Of a DNA stretch of 64,000 bases, positions 12,602 through 26,000 are shown piece after piece (the stretch's first letter is position 1; every line of letters begins with the position of its first letter). The notes beneath the pieces were generated by a model that searched no databases, was not told where the DNA came from, and saw nothing but the letters and a program-made list of their open reading frames with translations. The position numbers and the translations under genes were made by a program. The stretch is from assembly GCA_013400155.1 (NCBI GenBank), contig VXBM01001338.1, positions 53,339 through 117,338 of the forward strand, read 5' to 3'. This stretch comes from Helopsaltes ochotensis. Its lineage: Eukaryota; Chordata; Aves; Passeriformes; Locustellidae.

Positions 12602-13796
12602 CTGCTTAGCATGGAACAAATAGAGACAGGAGAACAGTTAGAGAAGAACTTACAGAGACTCCAAGTCAAGTAGGAATCTACAAGCTAATGTCAGGGCACA
12701 CAGACTACTAGCTGGACTAAATTAATCCCTGCTTAGATTAATTTCCTCCTTTTGTTTTTAGCTTAAAAATTATAAAATTTCATGTTTAGTGCAATAATTT
12801 CAGAAATGAAAAGAAACACCACCAAAAGAGCCAGGAAGAACACAAAAGGATTTTTTTTCACTTAAAATACTACTTGTAACAAACAAGGTTATTTTGTATT
12901 CAATTGTTTTTGAGATTTGGGGGGGGGAGGGTGGTTTAAGAAAGAGAACAAGGCTTCCCCTCACTTACAGCAGTGTAAATCATTATGTTATTTCTTTTGA
13001 AGGCACACCAATATAAAAGGTAAGAGAAAAAATTTTATGCCTTATTATTACAGCTTTTTCAGATCTCATACTTCAACAGACTTCAAAAAATAACCTCCCT
13101 AACACTATGCTACCTTTTCCTGAAAAAATAAAATGACGGAAGGTAATTGTCACCTTCATTTTCTCTTCCCTCTGAGCAAATAGATCTGTACCAATGTTCA
13201 CACAGTGTCTCTGGTCAACAAATTTTCCTGTGACACCTATACAAAGATATGTCCACACTATCACATTTTTTCAAGCAAGGAGTGGAGCATGTATTTAGCT
13301 CCAGAAACAAAAAAAAGAGTGTTTAGTGTTAAAAGAGGTTTCTGCTAACAACCAAAACAAATATAGTTTTTGCAGTCTTGCAATCATAAATTCAAACCCA
13401 TGGTGAACTGAACTTCACAGACCTGCTCATTGAAAGAATGCATACTCACCAGTATTAGTATTAATTAGGTATAAGTTAACCCTTAACTTCCAACAACAAC
13501 AGCCTCTCTGCTATTTAAATTTACAGGCATGCTTGTGATGTGAAGGAGGCTTACAGTTACAAGCTCCATACAGGTACAGCATTAACTAACTACTTCTACA
13601 AAGAGCAAATACGAGGCCTGATTCACAAGACTCATCAAACATTTTATACTGATGCTCACAAATCTGTCAGGTTATGTCTAAACAAATCTGAAAGCAGGTA
13701 CTTAAAAGTTTAGGCCATGCTGCTTATTTACAACTAGAAACATTCTCTAACTAGCTTTTAGTCACCTTTTTTAAACAAAGAAGTATTTTACAGCCT

Positions 13797-14311
13797 TGAT
13801 GGTAGGGGGTTCAAATGTTTCTAAAATCATAGGAATTGTATACAATAGAAACAGGGGAGGAATGGAAAAAGAAGTTAGGCCTGATAGGCCTGGGAAAGGG
13901 AACAAGGGCTGAGTAAGTCCTGGGAACGAGAGGGGGACTTTGTCTTTAGTAGATCATGTGAAACTGCACCTGCATAATTATGATATGATAAATGATATGA
14001 TTGTTAAATGTGGTAATTGTTGGGTGATTGAATATGATTATTGTTTAATCATAATAAGAATCATGAGAAACAGTGTTTGGGGGTCCAGTGTAAATTGCAA
14101 GAATTCATGCTTGGATAAAATCAATGTATACGATAGAACAATATAGGTTTAATAATTAATGTATAGTTATATAATAAAAAGGGTATAAAAACAGGTCTGT
14201 CACAAACCCATTTCGAGTCAGATTTGGGTCTGTACCCCGACTCTCAGAGCTCTTCCTCAATAAAAGCACCGACATATAATCAGCCTGTGATTATGTGTTT
14301 CTACGCTAACA
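13797..14311 (+). mobile_element. Solo LTR with 4-bp target duplication (ERV1-like)
   Basis: The 515-bp segment starts TGATGG and ends CTAACA, and is flanked by GCCT at 13793-13796 and 14312-14315. A 4-bp duplication is usual for ERV1 (class I). Inside are a TATA-like TATAAAA at 14184 and an AATAAA polyadenylation signal near 14259, in the order expected for U3-R-U5 on the plus strand. No internal retroviral region follows, so it is a solo LTR. It is antisense to APBA1. Confidence 0.75.
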
Positions 14312-17300
14312 GCCTGATAGGTTATTTTGCAACAGGTGATTGCAAACTATTGCAAAACCAATAAAAACTGCCTTACATGGCAAGCTCTTCATTATATTAT
14401 TCTCAATTTAAATTAATACTCAGAAATAATACACTTATCTTGAATAACAGCTGCCTGTCACACAATGGGCAAACAGGAGACACTCCTGAGATAGAGTATT
14501 TTGATTGCTTTCCAAAATCAAGTTTTTCTTTCTCACCGTTCCCAAACTTTAGAATGATGGACCTCTCAAAAGAAAAGTACAGGCCAAAATGAAGAAAAGG
14601 GGGGGAGAAAAATCCTTGAGCTACAGCTTTACAATGCAGAATCAACAATTTATCAAAACACACTGATTCAATTTACTGAAAATTCTGTTCTTCAAATGGA
14701 AGCATATTGAAGTACTACTTTCAAATATTTCATAAAAGTGAGGCAATGATATGGAACAAGCACTTTTAATAAGTTATTTACCACCGCACAGAAATGTCAC
14801 AAAAAAAGTTATGGCCTATGAACAACAAAAAAATTAGGATAATTCTATGCAAGATACTTTATTAGACAAATTCTCTTAATCACCACATTTTTCTGCTAAC
14901 TCAAAGACTCCTTCTGTATTCCTAGAAGAAAAAAAAAAGGAAAATACCTAATCTATACAATTTTTTAATATACAGAATTCAGGATTTTCATTTTAAGCAA
15001 ATGAAATGTATTTATTTAGATAGATGCAATTTCCAAAATTATAAAACATTAAAATCCAACAAGCTTCTGCTTTTGCCACAGAGAGGTCCTGAGTTTATCC
15101 AATCCATTTAGTCTGAACAAAAAATGTTCTGGAACTCAGTGAGCATTGAGAGGACACTGAGTGTGTGAAAATGTGTGAAATACTAATGTAAATATCCGTA
15201 TATGGGTTCTATCCTAAATTACACTCAGAAATTAAACCAAGTGTTACCTAGAAATGTTCTAACCTGCATACAGCAAGCTAAAAGTGTCTCCTAATGAATA
15301 TTCCTAACTACATTTGATGAACATCTTCAAAGCAGTGTATCTGTTTTAACTTAGCTGGACTTCACAGAGATGAAGGCCAAGCAAGAAAACACCCAACTCT
15401 TGTACCTTTAACTGAAAAGATACTTCTTTGAAGAAGCATGGAGAATTGTTTTCGAAGTCTGTTCACCTTCCAAATGAATGAATATGTCTGAAGGCTCTGC
15501 TAAAAGGAAGCACCTTAGGGATTAATAATTCAAAAGGTACACATTTACGTAAGGTATAAATAGCAGGGTTTAAAAATCTTTTTAATACTCAACTTCTAGT
15601 CTATGTATTTTAAAAGCTCACTCTTAATTAATAAGCTTTGTTTTCTTCAACAATGGAGAAACGGTTGACATGCAACAAGTATGGCACCCTGTAAATAAAC
15701 ATGAGTACGGCATAACCTTCATAATCACTGTGCAAGCCATAATTTACACAAGTGGGATACAGAATATCTGATGCAGTGATGAATCTGGCAGCAGGAAGTC
15801 CATCTGTCATAATTTCTCACTGAAGATGTTTAACTTTAATGGCAACTGGCAAGAAAACCAGCCAAAGCCAACCCTAATAAGACAAAGAGCCTAACTTTAC
15901 TTAGAAGCAGAAAGTAACTGTCCAAGAAATGTTTAAGGTATTGTGTACGATATAATACAACCCAATAATTTTCTGAAATACACCAAGTTTCAGAAAATTA
16001 AATATATCAGCTATGGTTTTACCGGGACAAAAAATGCTATCACTTGGGCCTCAAACCTGAGATAAATACACTATAAGCAAGGATATGCATGCCTGCTGAT
16101 TTACACAGATGCACAGTTATTGGGTTTATGAGTGAAATGCATTAAATAGATTTCTTCTGTTTTGACACACAGAAAAGCTGAGGCATAACAGAATCCTCAG
16201 AATGGTACTTTGTTAATGAATTTCTACAAAATATGCTTAGTATCAGAGAAAGATTCTACACTCTTACACCTCATAGGCCCAATTTGAATCAATTCTGTTT
16301 CATTTCTGTCCACCATATCCCTGCAATCTTTTTCTAATGTGTATTCCTACATAAGCTTTACCTTCTAGATAAACTCCCTGTCTAGTCCCAGGTTCAAGTT
16401 CCACACCTGATACCTATTTCCTATGAAGGCTGATGCTAATCTTTCATTTCATCCTCCAGTGATGTGTCTCTCCTAGATCCAGCCTTACCAAAGCCCTTGT
16501 TTCTCTCCCTTCTCTTCCCTATCTTTTGTTTCCCATTCATTCAAATCAGACAAGCTTTCTAACACCAGCCAAGCATCAGGAAAGAACACAAAGAGACTAC
16601 TAAGCACAAGGGCACAGCCTCACTTGCCCAGAGCAGGAAAAAAACAGACTCTGTAAGGAAAACTCTTTACTGAAGGTTTGGGGAGAACTCACTGAGACCT
16701 GCCACTGTTGAAAAAGCTGTGTGAAATGTATTTTTAAAGCATGTCACTTAATCCAGAGTCACCAGTGAACAAAGATAAATCACTCTTTTGCAAAAGGTTC
16801 AGTAGTTCAAGTTAGTGAAGACTTCCACAGTGATGGTGGAAGATAATCTCTAACAGGAAGGCTACATTCCTGCCTTTTCTAAAACGTTGAGAATGTTTCA
16901 GAGACAAGGTTACAAGAACTTACTCATTTGAACACCAGCAAAACTACAATTTTTGGAAGTTGTCTCAATGGCTCTATTTGGAGCTTCTGTGTCAAAGTTA
17001 CATGGAAGTAACAGTTACAGAGACTAAACTGAACACCTGCCATGGAAAGCACTGGAAGGAATAACAAGAGTAGGAAGCATCAGCTGACCTTAACAGACAA
17101 TACTACTGGTCTTGCTGATAACTGATAACCTTCTCTCCTCTCCTCTTCCTCTCTCTTTTATACAATTGCACACCAAATCTTAGTTGGGACCCAAAATAAA
17201 ATATACAAAAGAAAAACACACAGTTTTAAACTATAAAAAATTCCCAGAATAGATTGTGTTGATTAGCTGAATCAGCAGGAAAAGCTGTGTGCCTACTAGC

Positions 17301-17508
17301 AAGTCATGTATGGGTAGTGGGAATGTTGCAGCATTCTGATCAACTGTGCAATATTTCATTCACATACCGTAATTTCAGATGACAATGCTATAATTGTAAT
17401 TTACATTCCCATTCCTGGGAATGGCCTGTTCAGAAATCAGATGGCATTTCTCTTCTGAAATTCCAGGACAAATTATCTTTCCACACTTCTCTATACCCTC
17501 ATAGGGTT

Positions 17509-17584
17509 GGTTTGTTTTTGGTGGTTTTTTTGTTTTGTTTTTTTTTTGTTTGTTTGTTTTGGTTTTTTTGGTTTTTTTTTTCTT
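17509..17584 (+). repeat. T/G-rich low-complexity tract
   Basis: The tract is made of T runs broken by single or double G (TTTTGTTTTG and similar). It gives a Phe-rich frame in translation that is not a gene. Confidence 0.9.
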
Positions 17585-17989
17585 TGATTAGCTCCCAGCT
17601 GTTAGGTGTGGAGAAACAAGTATCCAGAACAGGGTCAAAAATAACTGCAGTCATTACCGCAGTAGCAGTTCCATGGAGTGCCAAGCCAGAAGTTTTCCCT
17701 CCACACCCAGATAATATATTAATTATGACCACTATTCACTTCAGATTCTGGTTTAGTGTACACAGCACAAGTATTACCACAGGGAATTAAAATGACCTGG
17801 TAACACCTCCTTATCAAATGCTCCAAAAGCAACATTAAATATACGATTTATTTTGCAGAAGGAAAGGTGAGGCGCTTTTTATTCTGAAACTACAGATAAT
17901 CTCACCTGAAAAAATTACTGCATAAGAAAAAAGTTCATACCCACAATCATAAAGCAGCCATATAAGAAGCAGCAGGAATTACTCCTCAC

Positions 17990-18135
17990 CTTGATCCTGC
18001 TGACAGCTTCCTGAGCCTGCATCATTCTCACATTCTTGGATGGAGTTTTATCAGAAAGCAGATGAGTTGAACCAAGGTAATTGGCAGCAAAAATGATTCC
18101 ATCAATTAAGTCTTCAGGATCACAAGGTCCAGGAA
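17990..18135 (-). CDS. APBA1: APBA1 exon: N-terminal part of the PTB domain
   Basis: This 146-bp exon completes Val432 and codes to Lys480. It begins [20 protein letters not shown] and includes LGSTHLL and ends EAVSRIK, the first strand and first helix of the Mint PTB fold, which binds the APP tail. The acceptor is TGTTACAG and the donor AAG|GTGAGG. One difference stands out: residue 456 is His (CAT), whereas human APBA1 and APBA2 have Gln in the GSTQLL motif as I recall them. Confidence 0.96.
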
Positions 18136-18322
18136 CTGTAACACAGGAAAGTTATCTCTTGAAGACAATCATGGTGAAATACTGCAAAACAGCAGAACTC
18201 TGACAATTTGAGCCTGCACCTGATGGTTGCAAATCCTCCTCTGAAATACTTCAGTTTAGCATGACAAAAAGGTAACCAGTATTTTCAAAGGCACAAAACA
18301 TCAAATAAATTTTATCAAAATT

Positions 18323-19353
18323 TGTGGTGGGTTGATCCTGCCAAACAAAGCCCTCCTCAGAAGGGCAAGGGAGACAAAATATAACAAAAGTCTCATGGGG
18401 TAAGACAAACACAGGGAGCGATCACTCATCAGTTACTGGCATGGACAAAATAAACTACAGTTGTGGAAACCTGCTTAATCTATTACTAATGAAGTCAGAA
18501 TAGAATAATGAAAAATAAAGAGCAGATGCTCCAACACCTTCCCCCATCTCTTCCTTCTTCCTGGACTCACTTTTACTCTCAATCTTCTCCATCTCCTGCA
18601 CCCAGAGGTACAGAGGAATGGGGGCTGTGGTCAGTTCTGTCTGATGCTCCTTCTTTGTCATGGGGAAAACGTCTCACATTTTTCCTCTGCTCCAGAATGG
18701 GATCCCTTCCACAGGAGACAATCCTTCAGAACAGACTGCTCTGGTGAGGGTTCCCTATGGGGTCACAAGTCCTGCCAACAAACCTGCTCCAGGTGGGCTC
18801 CTCTCTCCACTGGGCCACATATACTGCAAGGAGCCTGCTCCAGCCTGGGATTTCCATGGGGTCACAGCCCACTTTTTTTGGGCATCCACATGATCTGGCA
18901 TGGAGTTCTGCAGGGGCTGCTTGTGGGTACGTGTTCCACTGTGGACCTCCATTGGCTGGAGGGGCACAACTGCCTCACCATGGTCTTCACCAGGGGCTGC
19001 ATGGGAATCTCAGCTCTGGCACCTGCAACACCTCCAATCCTTCCTACTCCACTGACCTAGTGCAGTAGTGTGTTCTCCTACTCTGTCTTCAGAGATCTTT
19101 TTTTTACACATTCTCAGCCCTATATTCTCTGGATGCAGTTGCTGTGGTGCAGAGTCTTCTCCCCCTTCTCAAATATAATATCCCAGAGGTGCTACCACTG
19201 TCACTGACGGGCTCAGCCTTGGCCAGTGGTGGGTCTATCTTGGAGGCAGCTGGTGTTGATTATTGGACAGGCAGAAAGCTTCCAGAAGTTTCTCACAGTG
19301 GACACCCTTGTAGCCACCCAACTACCAAAATCTTGCTACATAAACCCATTACA
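18323..19353 (-). mobile_element. ERVL-like avian LTR, minus orientation
   Basis: Read on the minus strand the element starts TGTAATGGGTTTATGTAG and ends GGATCAACCCACCACA, ends I recognise from a common avian ERVL LTR family (consensus from memory TGTATTGGG...CAACCCACCACA). A TATA-like stretch followed by TTTGAGAAGGGGG lies near 19165. The middle has repeated GGGGTCACA/TGCTCCAG modules typical of this LTR. The usual AATAAA is mutated (AATAGA). No convincing 5-bp target duplication was found. Frames of 138 and 103 codons inside it are not genes. Confidence 0.75.
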
Positions 19354-21710
19354 ACATCTCTCCAGCAAAAGCTACAATTGTTAATCCAGCCTGTTTCTCA
19401 CAATAACTCCGTTGTGAATAGTGATCAGCTTGGAGCAAAATAAGCTGAGATTTTTCACAGTGATAAAGAGACAGGCACAGTTACTCAGCTTGCTCCTCAT
19501 CCACCAAAAACAGCCTTGCAATTCTGAGACCAACAGTCACAAGCAGAGAGAGGAAAGGTGCAGTTTCAGCAGCCATCAGCTTCTTTCTTGCTCATGCATT
19601 AACCACAGTTAGTGCAATAGGCAGAACAACCTCCCTGGGAATGCTCCACACATACCACACATCTCAATATTTTCATGCCACAGAACTTTAAAAGTAGTAG
19701 TTTTAACAAGGATACTATGGTAAAGTACTGAGTTAAATAAAAATGTTGTTAAATACACAGAGCATAGGCTGTCGTAATGGCAAAGCAACTTAGTCCACAG
19801 AGATCCAACACCCATCAACTTCTGTGGAGAGTGATGGTGTGCACAGTGTTCATTACCAAGTAATGCAAATCCTTACAAAGCACCACTTACGATTTGTAAG
19901 ATTTTTGGCATTTGGCAGCTTTACTTAATAATTTTACACATAAAAATGTTCCATTTTGATACAATGTTAAAACTGTCATGATCCAAAAGGGTGGTTGGTT
20001 AACCTAAGAAACTTCCTGTTCTTAGAAGGGAAAACAATTCTTGTTCAAGACAAGTGAGAATAAAAACCATAATAAAGAATGCTCATGGTATATATGTTCA
20101 CATTTTATCACAATGCACCTGCGTTTACATTTTCTTTCTCTTTTCCTCTAAAAAAAGAGTCAAGGGGTCTTGAACTACAAGGTGATGGGGCTTTAAAGTT
20201 TCAAATTACTCAGAATGCCAATTTTGTTCTAATGATAACATATGAGACTAAGAACTGCTCAGAGTGAGCATGGGCAGTTTTAGTCTCAACGAAAAGTAAG
20301 TCATTATTACGATTAAAACAACAAAGAAAGAGCTGGAGATAAATATCACACTGAAACTATACATACAGACAGAAGCATATATATAAATCTTGCAAGCAGG
20401 CTTGTCTTCTTTATCATTTCTTTAAATACAAAAATTTATGACTAGCAATTTTAAGATGCTCATCTCCAGTGTGCAGTTTGCTCAGGCAGTATGTATCTGA
20501 AAAATTCTCAAAATTAACAAATCACTGCCAAACACATGACTAAAAGAAACTGAACTATTTCCTTAGGGAAATTCATGCATCTGGAAGTATTATATATTTG
20601 CACAGAAATCACACAGCACTTTAAGTGCTTCTATTTATTACTCTACGGAGGAAGGCCTTTTCATCACTTTACTATAAAGGCTGTAAAACCCTTTAAAGTA
20701 CAATTTCTGCTCAAAATGAGGAAATAAAATATGAGCAAAGGTGTAAGACTCAAGAAACTGGCATATTAAACCCAAAAAAGGTACGTGCTCCAATTGCATC
20801 AGAGGTGAACACACAGACAGCATTGCTTTTTAGAATACCTCCTCCTTTTATTATCTCTGACAACAAAACTATTACGTCAATGAAAGTATAGCTAGGTGCT
20901 GGCAAATTTTTCCTTGGACTGCTGGTGCATAAAAATAGAACATTTGTAATTTTAAGGAATTTTGTGCTGGACAGAAAATCAAGAAAATTTTAGTTTACAA
21001 TTTTTTTTTTCGAAGGTGGAGATAATTATTTTTAAAATCCCAGGACTATCAATAGGAGATGAATTTAAATTCTAAGAGAGATCCTTCACTGTTGCAAAAT
21101 TCCAGTGCTTAGCTATGGACTAACTGACATTCTTGCCAGAGACTCCAAAACAGGCAGCTTATACTCTGCAGACTAAAACAATGATAAATTTGCAGTCTAA
21201 AGAAAATGATCGCATAATTAATTAAACAGAGCACACTGTAAAGCAATCCAAGGAGTAAAAAGAAGATCCAAATAAAGTATTATATCATCTGTATTTCTAA
21301 AATCTGATCAAGCACATGTCAGGGGAGAAGTAAAAAAAAAACCAAAAACAAAAAAACAATGAAACCCCTATTTTATGCTTCTGTCATAACTGCAGACAAC
21401 TTGCGTTCTTCCTGCAGTATACAAAGGAGGCAGACTCATACGAAAGGTAACAGCACTTCATGAGGCAGGTAACTTGCTTTTCCCACTGTTCTGAAAAAAT
21501 TCAGCACTACTTAAACTTTAACTCTGAGATGGGAAGCAGTATTTTATTAAGAGGCAAGTAGCTGTTAAGCAAAGCAGATTTTCACTGGCAGGCCTGCCAA
21601 TAAATCCAACTGAGATTAGATTGAGCCTGCCAATTAAAATCAATGTTGGACAGCTCACTAAAAACTTGCTCAGTCTGTTTTCCTTGTCCACAGACATTCA
21701 TATATGTTGT

Positions 21711-22729
21711 TGTCTTGGTCTGAAAGACAGATGTTTGCTAAGGAAGGCAGGAACATCCCTTGGAATGGAAAATGTAGACCCCCTCCCTCCAAATTCTTAT
21801 AATTCTGAAATTAAAGGGCTCTCAGGCAAAGATATGAGAAGAGGAAGAACAGTGCTCTACCGGTATGTCTAATACAGCAAACAACCACCACCAGCTACGG
21901 CCCTGATAACAGACAGAACCACAAACGCCGTGGCCCCTTCTCGGCCGCGGGCACTTCTCCCTTTGGTGCAGTTCCGCTCACAGCCGGCAGGGGCGCTGGT
22001 GGCTCCCGGCGGGCAGGGCGGGTGCGATGATTCCCCCGCGGCTGCAGGGGGCGCTGTGGCGCGAGCCCAGGGAGCACGCGGTGATGGCGGCTCAGACGGG
22101 AAGGGATGGAGGAGAGGTTTTGAGTCACAAACCCCTGAGGTAGCCGATCCCGGTGCCCCTACAGGACTCTTGGAAGCAGCAGGCTGGGACAGCAGGAACA
22201 ATCAAAAATCTGGGGCTGGTGGGTGAGATGTATCAGAAACTCTGGAGCTGTGTCTGGACCCGCAGGAGGTCTCAGCAGGCAGGGGCTGTGGGGCTATAGG
22301 GCAGAGAAAGCTTGGAGCAGCGCCAAAGAAGCAGGGACAGGATGGTGGCAGCCCGGCTCCCCGCAGGGCCGAGAGGGGCGAGCTCAAGATCCCCACGGCA
22401 GAAGAAGGCAGGACCGAGCCCGGTTCCGGCGGCAGCAGGGAATTCCTTTCCCCAAAACAGCAGTTCCGAGCGTCCTCCTCTGGAGCGCAGTGAGAGAGCC
22501 CAGCTAGCCACTGCCCCTGCCCCTTTACCTGCCCAGTTCCCTCGGTATTTCTGCCTTTCGGAGAGGAACCCCCCAGCTGAGAGGAGTGCCACCAGATGCC
22601 TGAGCTTGGCCACTTCTTTGTTTTTCTTAAGTACCCATAAGTACCCAGTAGTGAAGTGTTTCTTGGCAACTTATGGGAAAAATTCTGTATGTAAGAAGGA
22701 ACAAAAGAAAAGAAGCCTAATCCCCAACA
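21711..22729 (+). mobile_element. ERVL-like solo LTR, plus orientation (copy A)
   Basis: The 1019-bp element begins TGTCTTGGTCTGAAAGACAG and ends TCCCCAACA, flanked by GTTGT at 21706-21710 and 22730-22734, a 5-bp duplication as made by ERVL. The 5' part resembles a passerine LTR I know (AAAGACAG, then CAAATTCTTATAATTCTGAAA). Positions 21940-22560 are GC- and CpG-rich, in sharp contrast to the AT-rich intron. A near-identical inverted copy lies at 43119-44213. The 94-181-codon frames it holds on both strands are shared with that copy and are not genes. Confidence 0.85.
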
Positions 22730-23023
22730 GTTGTGTAAAAATCGCAAAGAAAGTAACGTTTTAGGTGATTTTGAAGGAAAAAAACAGCACTACTGATACA
22801 GAAACTATGAATGAAACACTAAAAGACTGGAAGTTCCATGATTCCAAATTTTTGAAAGAGCACAGTAGGATTTATCTCAGGTTTCAAATTAGGCACAATT
22901 TAATCTAAATTAGTACACCCAACCCTAGTAGCTTTTCTATTCAGTAAACAAAATTTCATACATTATAAAATCAAGTGGTTTTTTGATGTGAAAAAACATT
23001 TAGAAACTATAAAACTATCTTAC

Positions 23024-23063
23024 CTTCAACATACGTTGGAAATGAAGCCAAGCTTTTTCTGGA
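23024..23063 (-). CDS. APBA1: APBA1 40-bp exon leading into the PTB domain
   Basis: The exon codes residues 419-431 (SRKSLASFPTYVE) plus the first base of the next Val codon, identical to remembered human Mint1. The acceptor is AATTACAG and the donor GAAG|GTAAGA. It runs from phase 0 to phase 1, so skipping would shift frame and destroy the PTB domain; it is therefore expected to be constitutive. It lies just beyond the ERVL-like LTR at 21711-22729. Confidence 0.95.
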
Positions 23064-26000
23064 CTGTAATTAAGACAAAAAGGATTTCAAACAGAACATA
23101 GCATGCACAAATATGCATTAAAAATTTCTGTGCCAAAAACCTCCAAACTTAAATCAGCCATAATTATTAGAAAAGGTAGAACACCTCTTATTATTATTTA
23201 TATTTAGTATTGTCAAAATCTAAGCACCTACTAGAGTAAATTCAATGTATTGCATTTGTGTCTGTCTAGTAGACAATATGATAAGACCACACTTCACTTA
23301 TTTGTTGGTCTTCAATAGTACATTGATTATCTACCCATAGGTGCTCTACTTTTAATCATCAAGAAATATGCAGGACAGTACAGAATAACTCAAAAATAAT
23401 GGATTTTCCAACTACAAATAAATGCATACAGGAATATAAAATTTGCACTTTACTGTTATAATTCATGACTGAAACCATCATTAACAAAATACAGTTATTC
23501 ATTAGGAATGGTTTTATATGTATCTCTCACATTAAGAGTGCCTACAAAAAGTTCTCTAGATTTTAACAGGTTAGGGAGCAGCCTCCATTGTGTGGGATAA
23601 CTGAATTCACCATGACCTCACCACCAACTGTGCTTACATAGTACTGAGTACAAAAACATATTTGGTAGGACCAATTACATAAATAGTGAAGGAATAAATA
23701 AAATCTTGGCTTGTGTATGTAAATACACACATTGAAGTGATACCATACATCCTACTAGTATTTTCTGTGAAAGGCTATGAGACTAACCCTTCAGACATCT
23801 AAAGACTACAAGACTCACTCTCAGTGAGTGAGATTCACCACTTTGTTTAATCAATAACGTAAACCACATACAAAAATTTATCAAACAAAATTATGTGTGA
23901 TACTATATAATTGGTAATGGATATATCGAAATATGTGCTGCTATCATAGGCAGGTAAGTGGATAGTTAATGAATCTATAAGTGTTTGTACTAGGAATAAC
24001 TCCTCCAATGACTGCTTAATATAATTCTATTAAAAGAAAATCTATACAAATGATCAGAATAATATATAAAATCTTCATTAATTTTCAGTATATTTCTAGA
24101 TGATATACATGGAAATACATACTAATATATATTTTTTTAATGACAGGCAACTTACCAGCATCTGTGTACTAGTGGAAAAACCAGGTAAAACTAGAAAGAT
24201 GACAGTTATTTAACAGATTGACTGACTTAACCCCAAGCAGTCCTTTCCCTTGTAATATATGGAAAATTGATATAACAAATAATGTTTTTAACCAACAATG
24301 CATGCCTTGCTATAAAATAAAATTTGTGAATTAAAAACAAAAGGCACGTGACAACAGACAGCTGAGCCTGTGCAAGCTGTAAGTTCTTTTCATTCCCTCT
24401 GAAAATACTACAGTATGTTGAGAATCCAAGAATCCTGTCCATCAGATTCCATACTAGCATCAAGAAAGATGTCTATAATCAATGATCTGCTGCTGCCAAT
24501 GCATTTAAGCTACTGTGAGGACACTGACATGCTTTTGCACATCCGTAGCTCCTTCACCTCTTTCAGATGAATGTTCCTACTGAACCACCTATCCTTACAG
24601 ACTCCAACAACTGTTTGTAACCATTGCTGATGTAGTGCTAAAGGGGAGATTCAAACATTGGGCTCTGACACACGAGAGGTAGCTCACATATATAAATACT
24701 TTACAAGGTATTTATTTCTTTTTAAGCAGTGAACAAAATCTATGATAGATTTAGCAACTGTTCAGCAGTCCAAGTAGCAACTTATTTTCAGGATAGAGTG
24801 GTGCAAACCACCATCATATATGTCTTTATTCTCACTCACAAATTTCACTTTTCTTTTTCATTACCCAGGTAGAAAGGCATTCTATTAAAATGACTAGAAG
24901 AGTAAAGTAACAGATAAAGTTACCAACAGGTGGAAACCTACACCTTTTAATTTTACATAACCATGAATAATGAAATATCAAGGTCATTAATATTTTACTA
25001 CTTTCAATAATCTTCTTGCCATCTGGTATTATAAATCTGTATTTAATAAAAAGGTTTCTCTAAGACCTAAAAATCCAGAAATTATGAGGCTGTTTTATCA
25101 CTTTTATTCTGCATTAGAAATACTAAAGCAGGAATTATTTCCCATCTGAGGGAAACTAACAGCCCAATACATCCTACAGTGAAACCTGGTTTACTACCTC
25201 TGTAATTATGTGTAAGCACATCCTAACAATTGAAATCAACAGTGTTTTGTTTGATTTCTTTCTTTTAGTAAGTTTATTGATACCTAAAAATAGCTGAAAT
25301 ATAGAATACATAGTGACAAAGTCTGTGGTGAAGAATGCTTAAGGCTTTAATAAGCTAACAGTAAAGCAGATGAAAACTTAAAGGCATGATCTACAGTTGA
25401 AAACTTCAGAATATGAAGAATTATGGGGTTTTTCAGTCTTGGTATTTTTCCTTATTTTCTAAACGCAAATGCAGACTGGCACAATTACTTGCACATTACA
25501 AGCTTTCCTATCCCTTGATAGTTGCAAAAGTGGATTATTTAATTAGTGTTTCATTTTCAATCCACTTATAGCAGATCAGGTTTTTAATTTTGGAAGATAA
25601 CTTATGCATTGCTATAAGTAACAATATGGTATTTTGTTATGGTAGTTTCTAGATTGTTATCAAGTTTATTATAAAAAACCAACCAAACAAAATACTTGCA
25701 GATTTTTCTGCTTATGGAACTTACCACTCTACACTAATCCAAGCCCTTCTTACATCAAATAATTTTCTTTTCACACTACGAACAGCTCTATTCACACTTA
25801 CTTTGTTTCAATGGAACTACTGCAGTATAAAGCACTGCCAGGTGAGGGGGAAAATCCCCAAACTATATAGCTTTATTCTGAGAAGCCTGGAATCAGGAAT
25901 TGAATTCTGACTAAGAATCACCTGCAGGCCAGTTTCTACAATGGCAAAATATTAAGCAGCATAATTTATTACATAATTAAATTAATTTAAACACATTTTC

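Larger units (their letters stand above)
12602..17989 (-). other. APBA1 intron upstream of the PTB microexon
   Basis: A 5.39-kb intron. It holds the solo LTR at 13797-14311, a T/G-rich tract at 17509-17584 and a G run at 12919-12927. No exon or gene was recognised in the rest. Confidence 0.8.
18136..23023 (-). other. APBA1 intron at the start of the PTB coding region
   Basis: A 4.89-kb intron from GTAAGA to TGTTACAG. Two LTRs take up much of it: 18323-19353 and 21711-22729. The remainder (19354-21710) is AT-rich without a recognised feature. Confidence 0.8.

Noticed and set aside
18644..19068. Frames of 77-138 codons
   Set aside because: They lie wholly inside the ERVL-like LTR at 18323-19353.
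21940..22560. CpG island as the native APBA1 promoter
   Set aside because: It lies downstream of the start codon within the gene and is explained by an LTR with target duplication.
22202..22764. Frames of 94-181 codons on both strands in GC-rich DNA
   Set aside because: The same frames recur in LTR copy B at 43055-43621; they come from the GC-rich LTR and are not genes.
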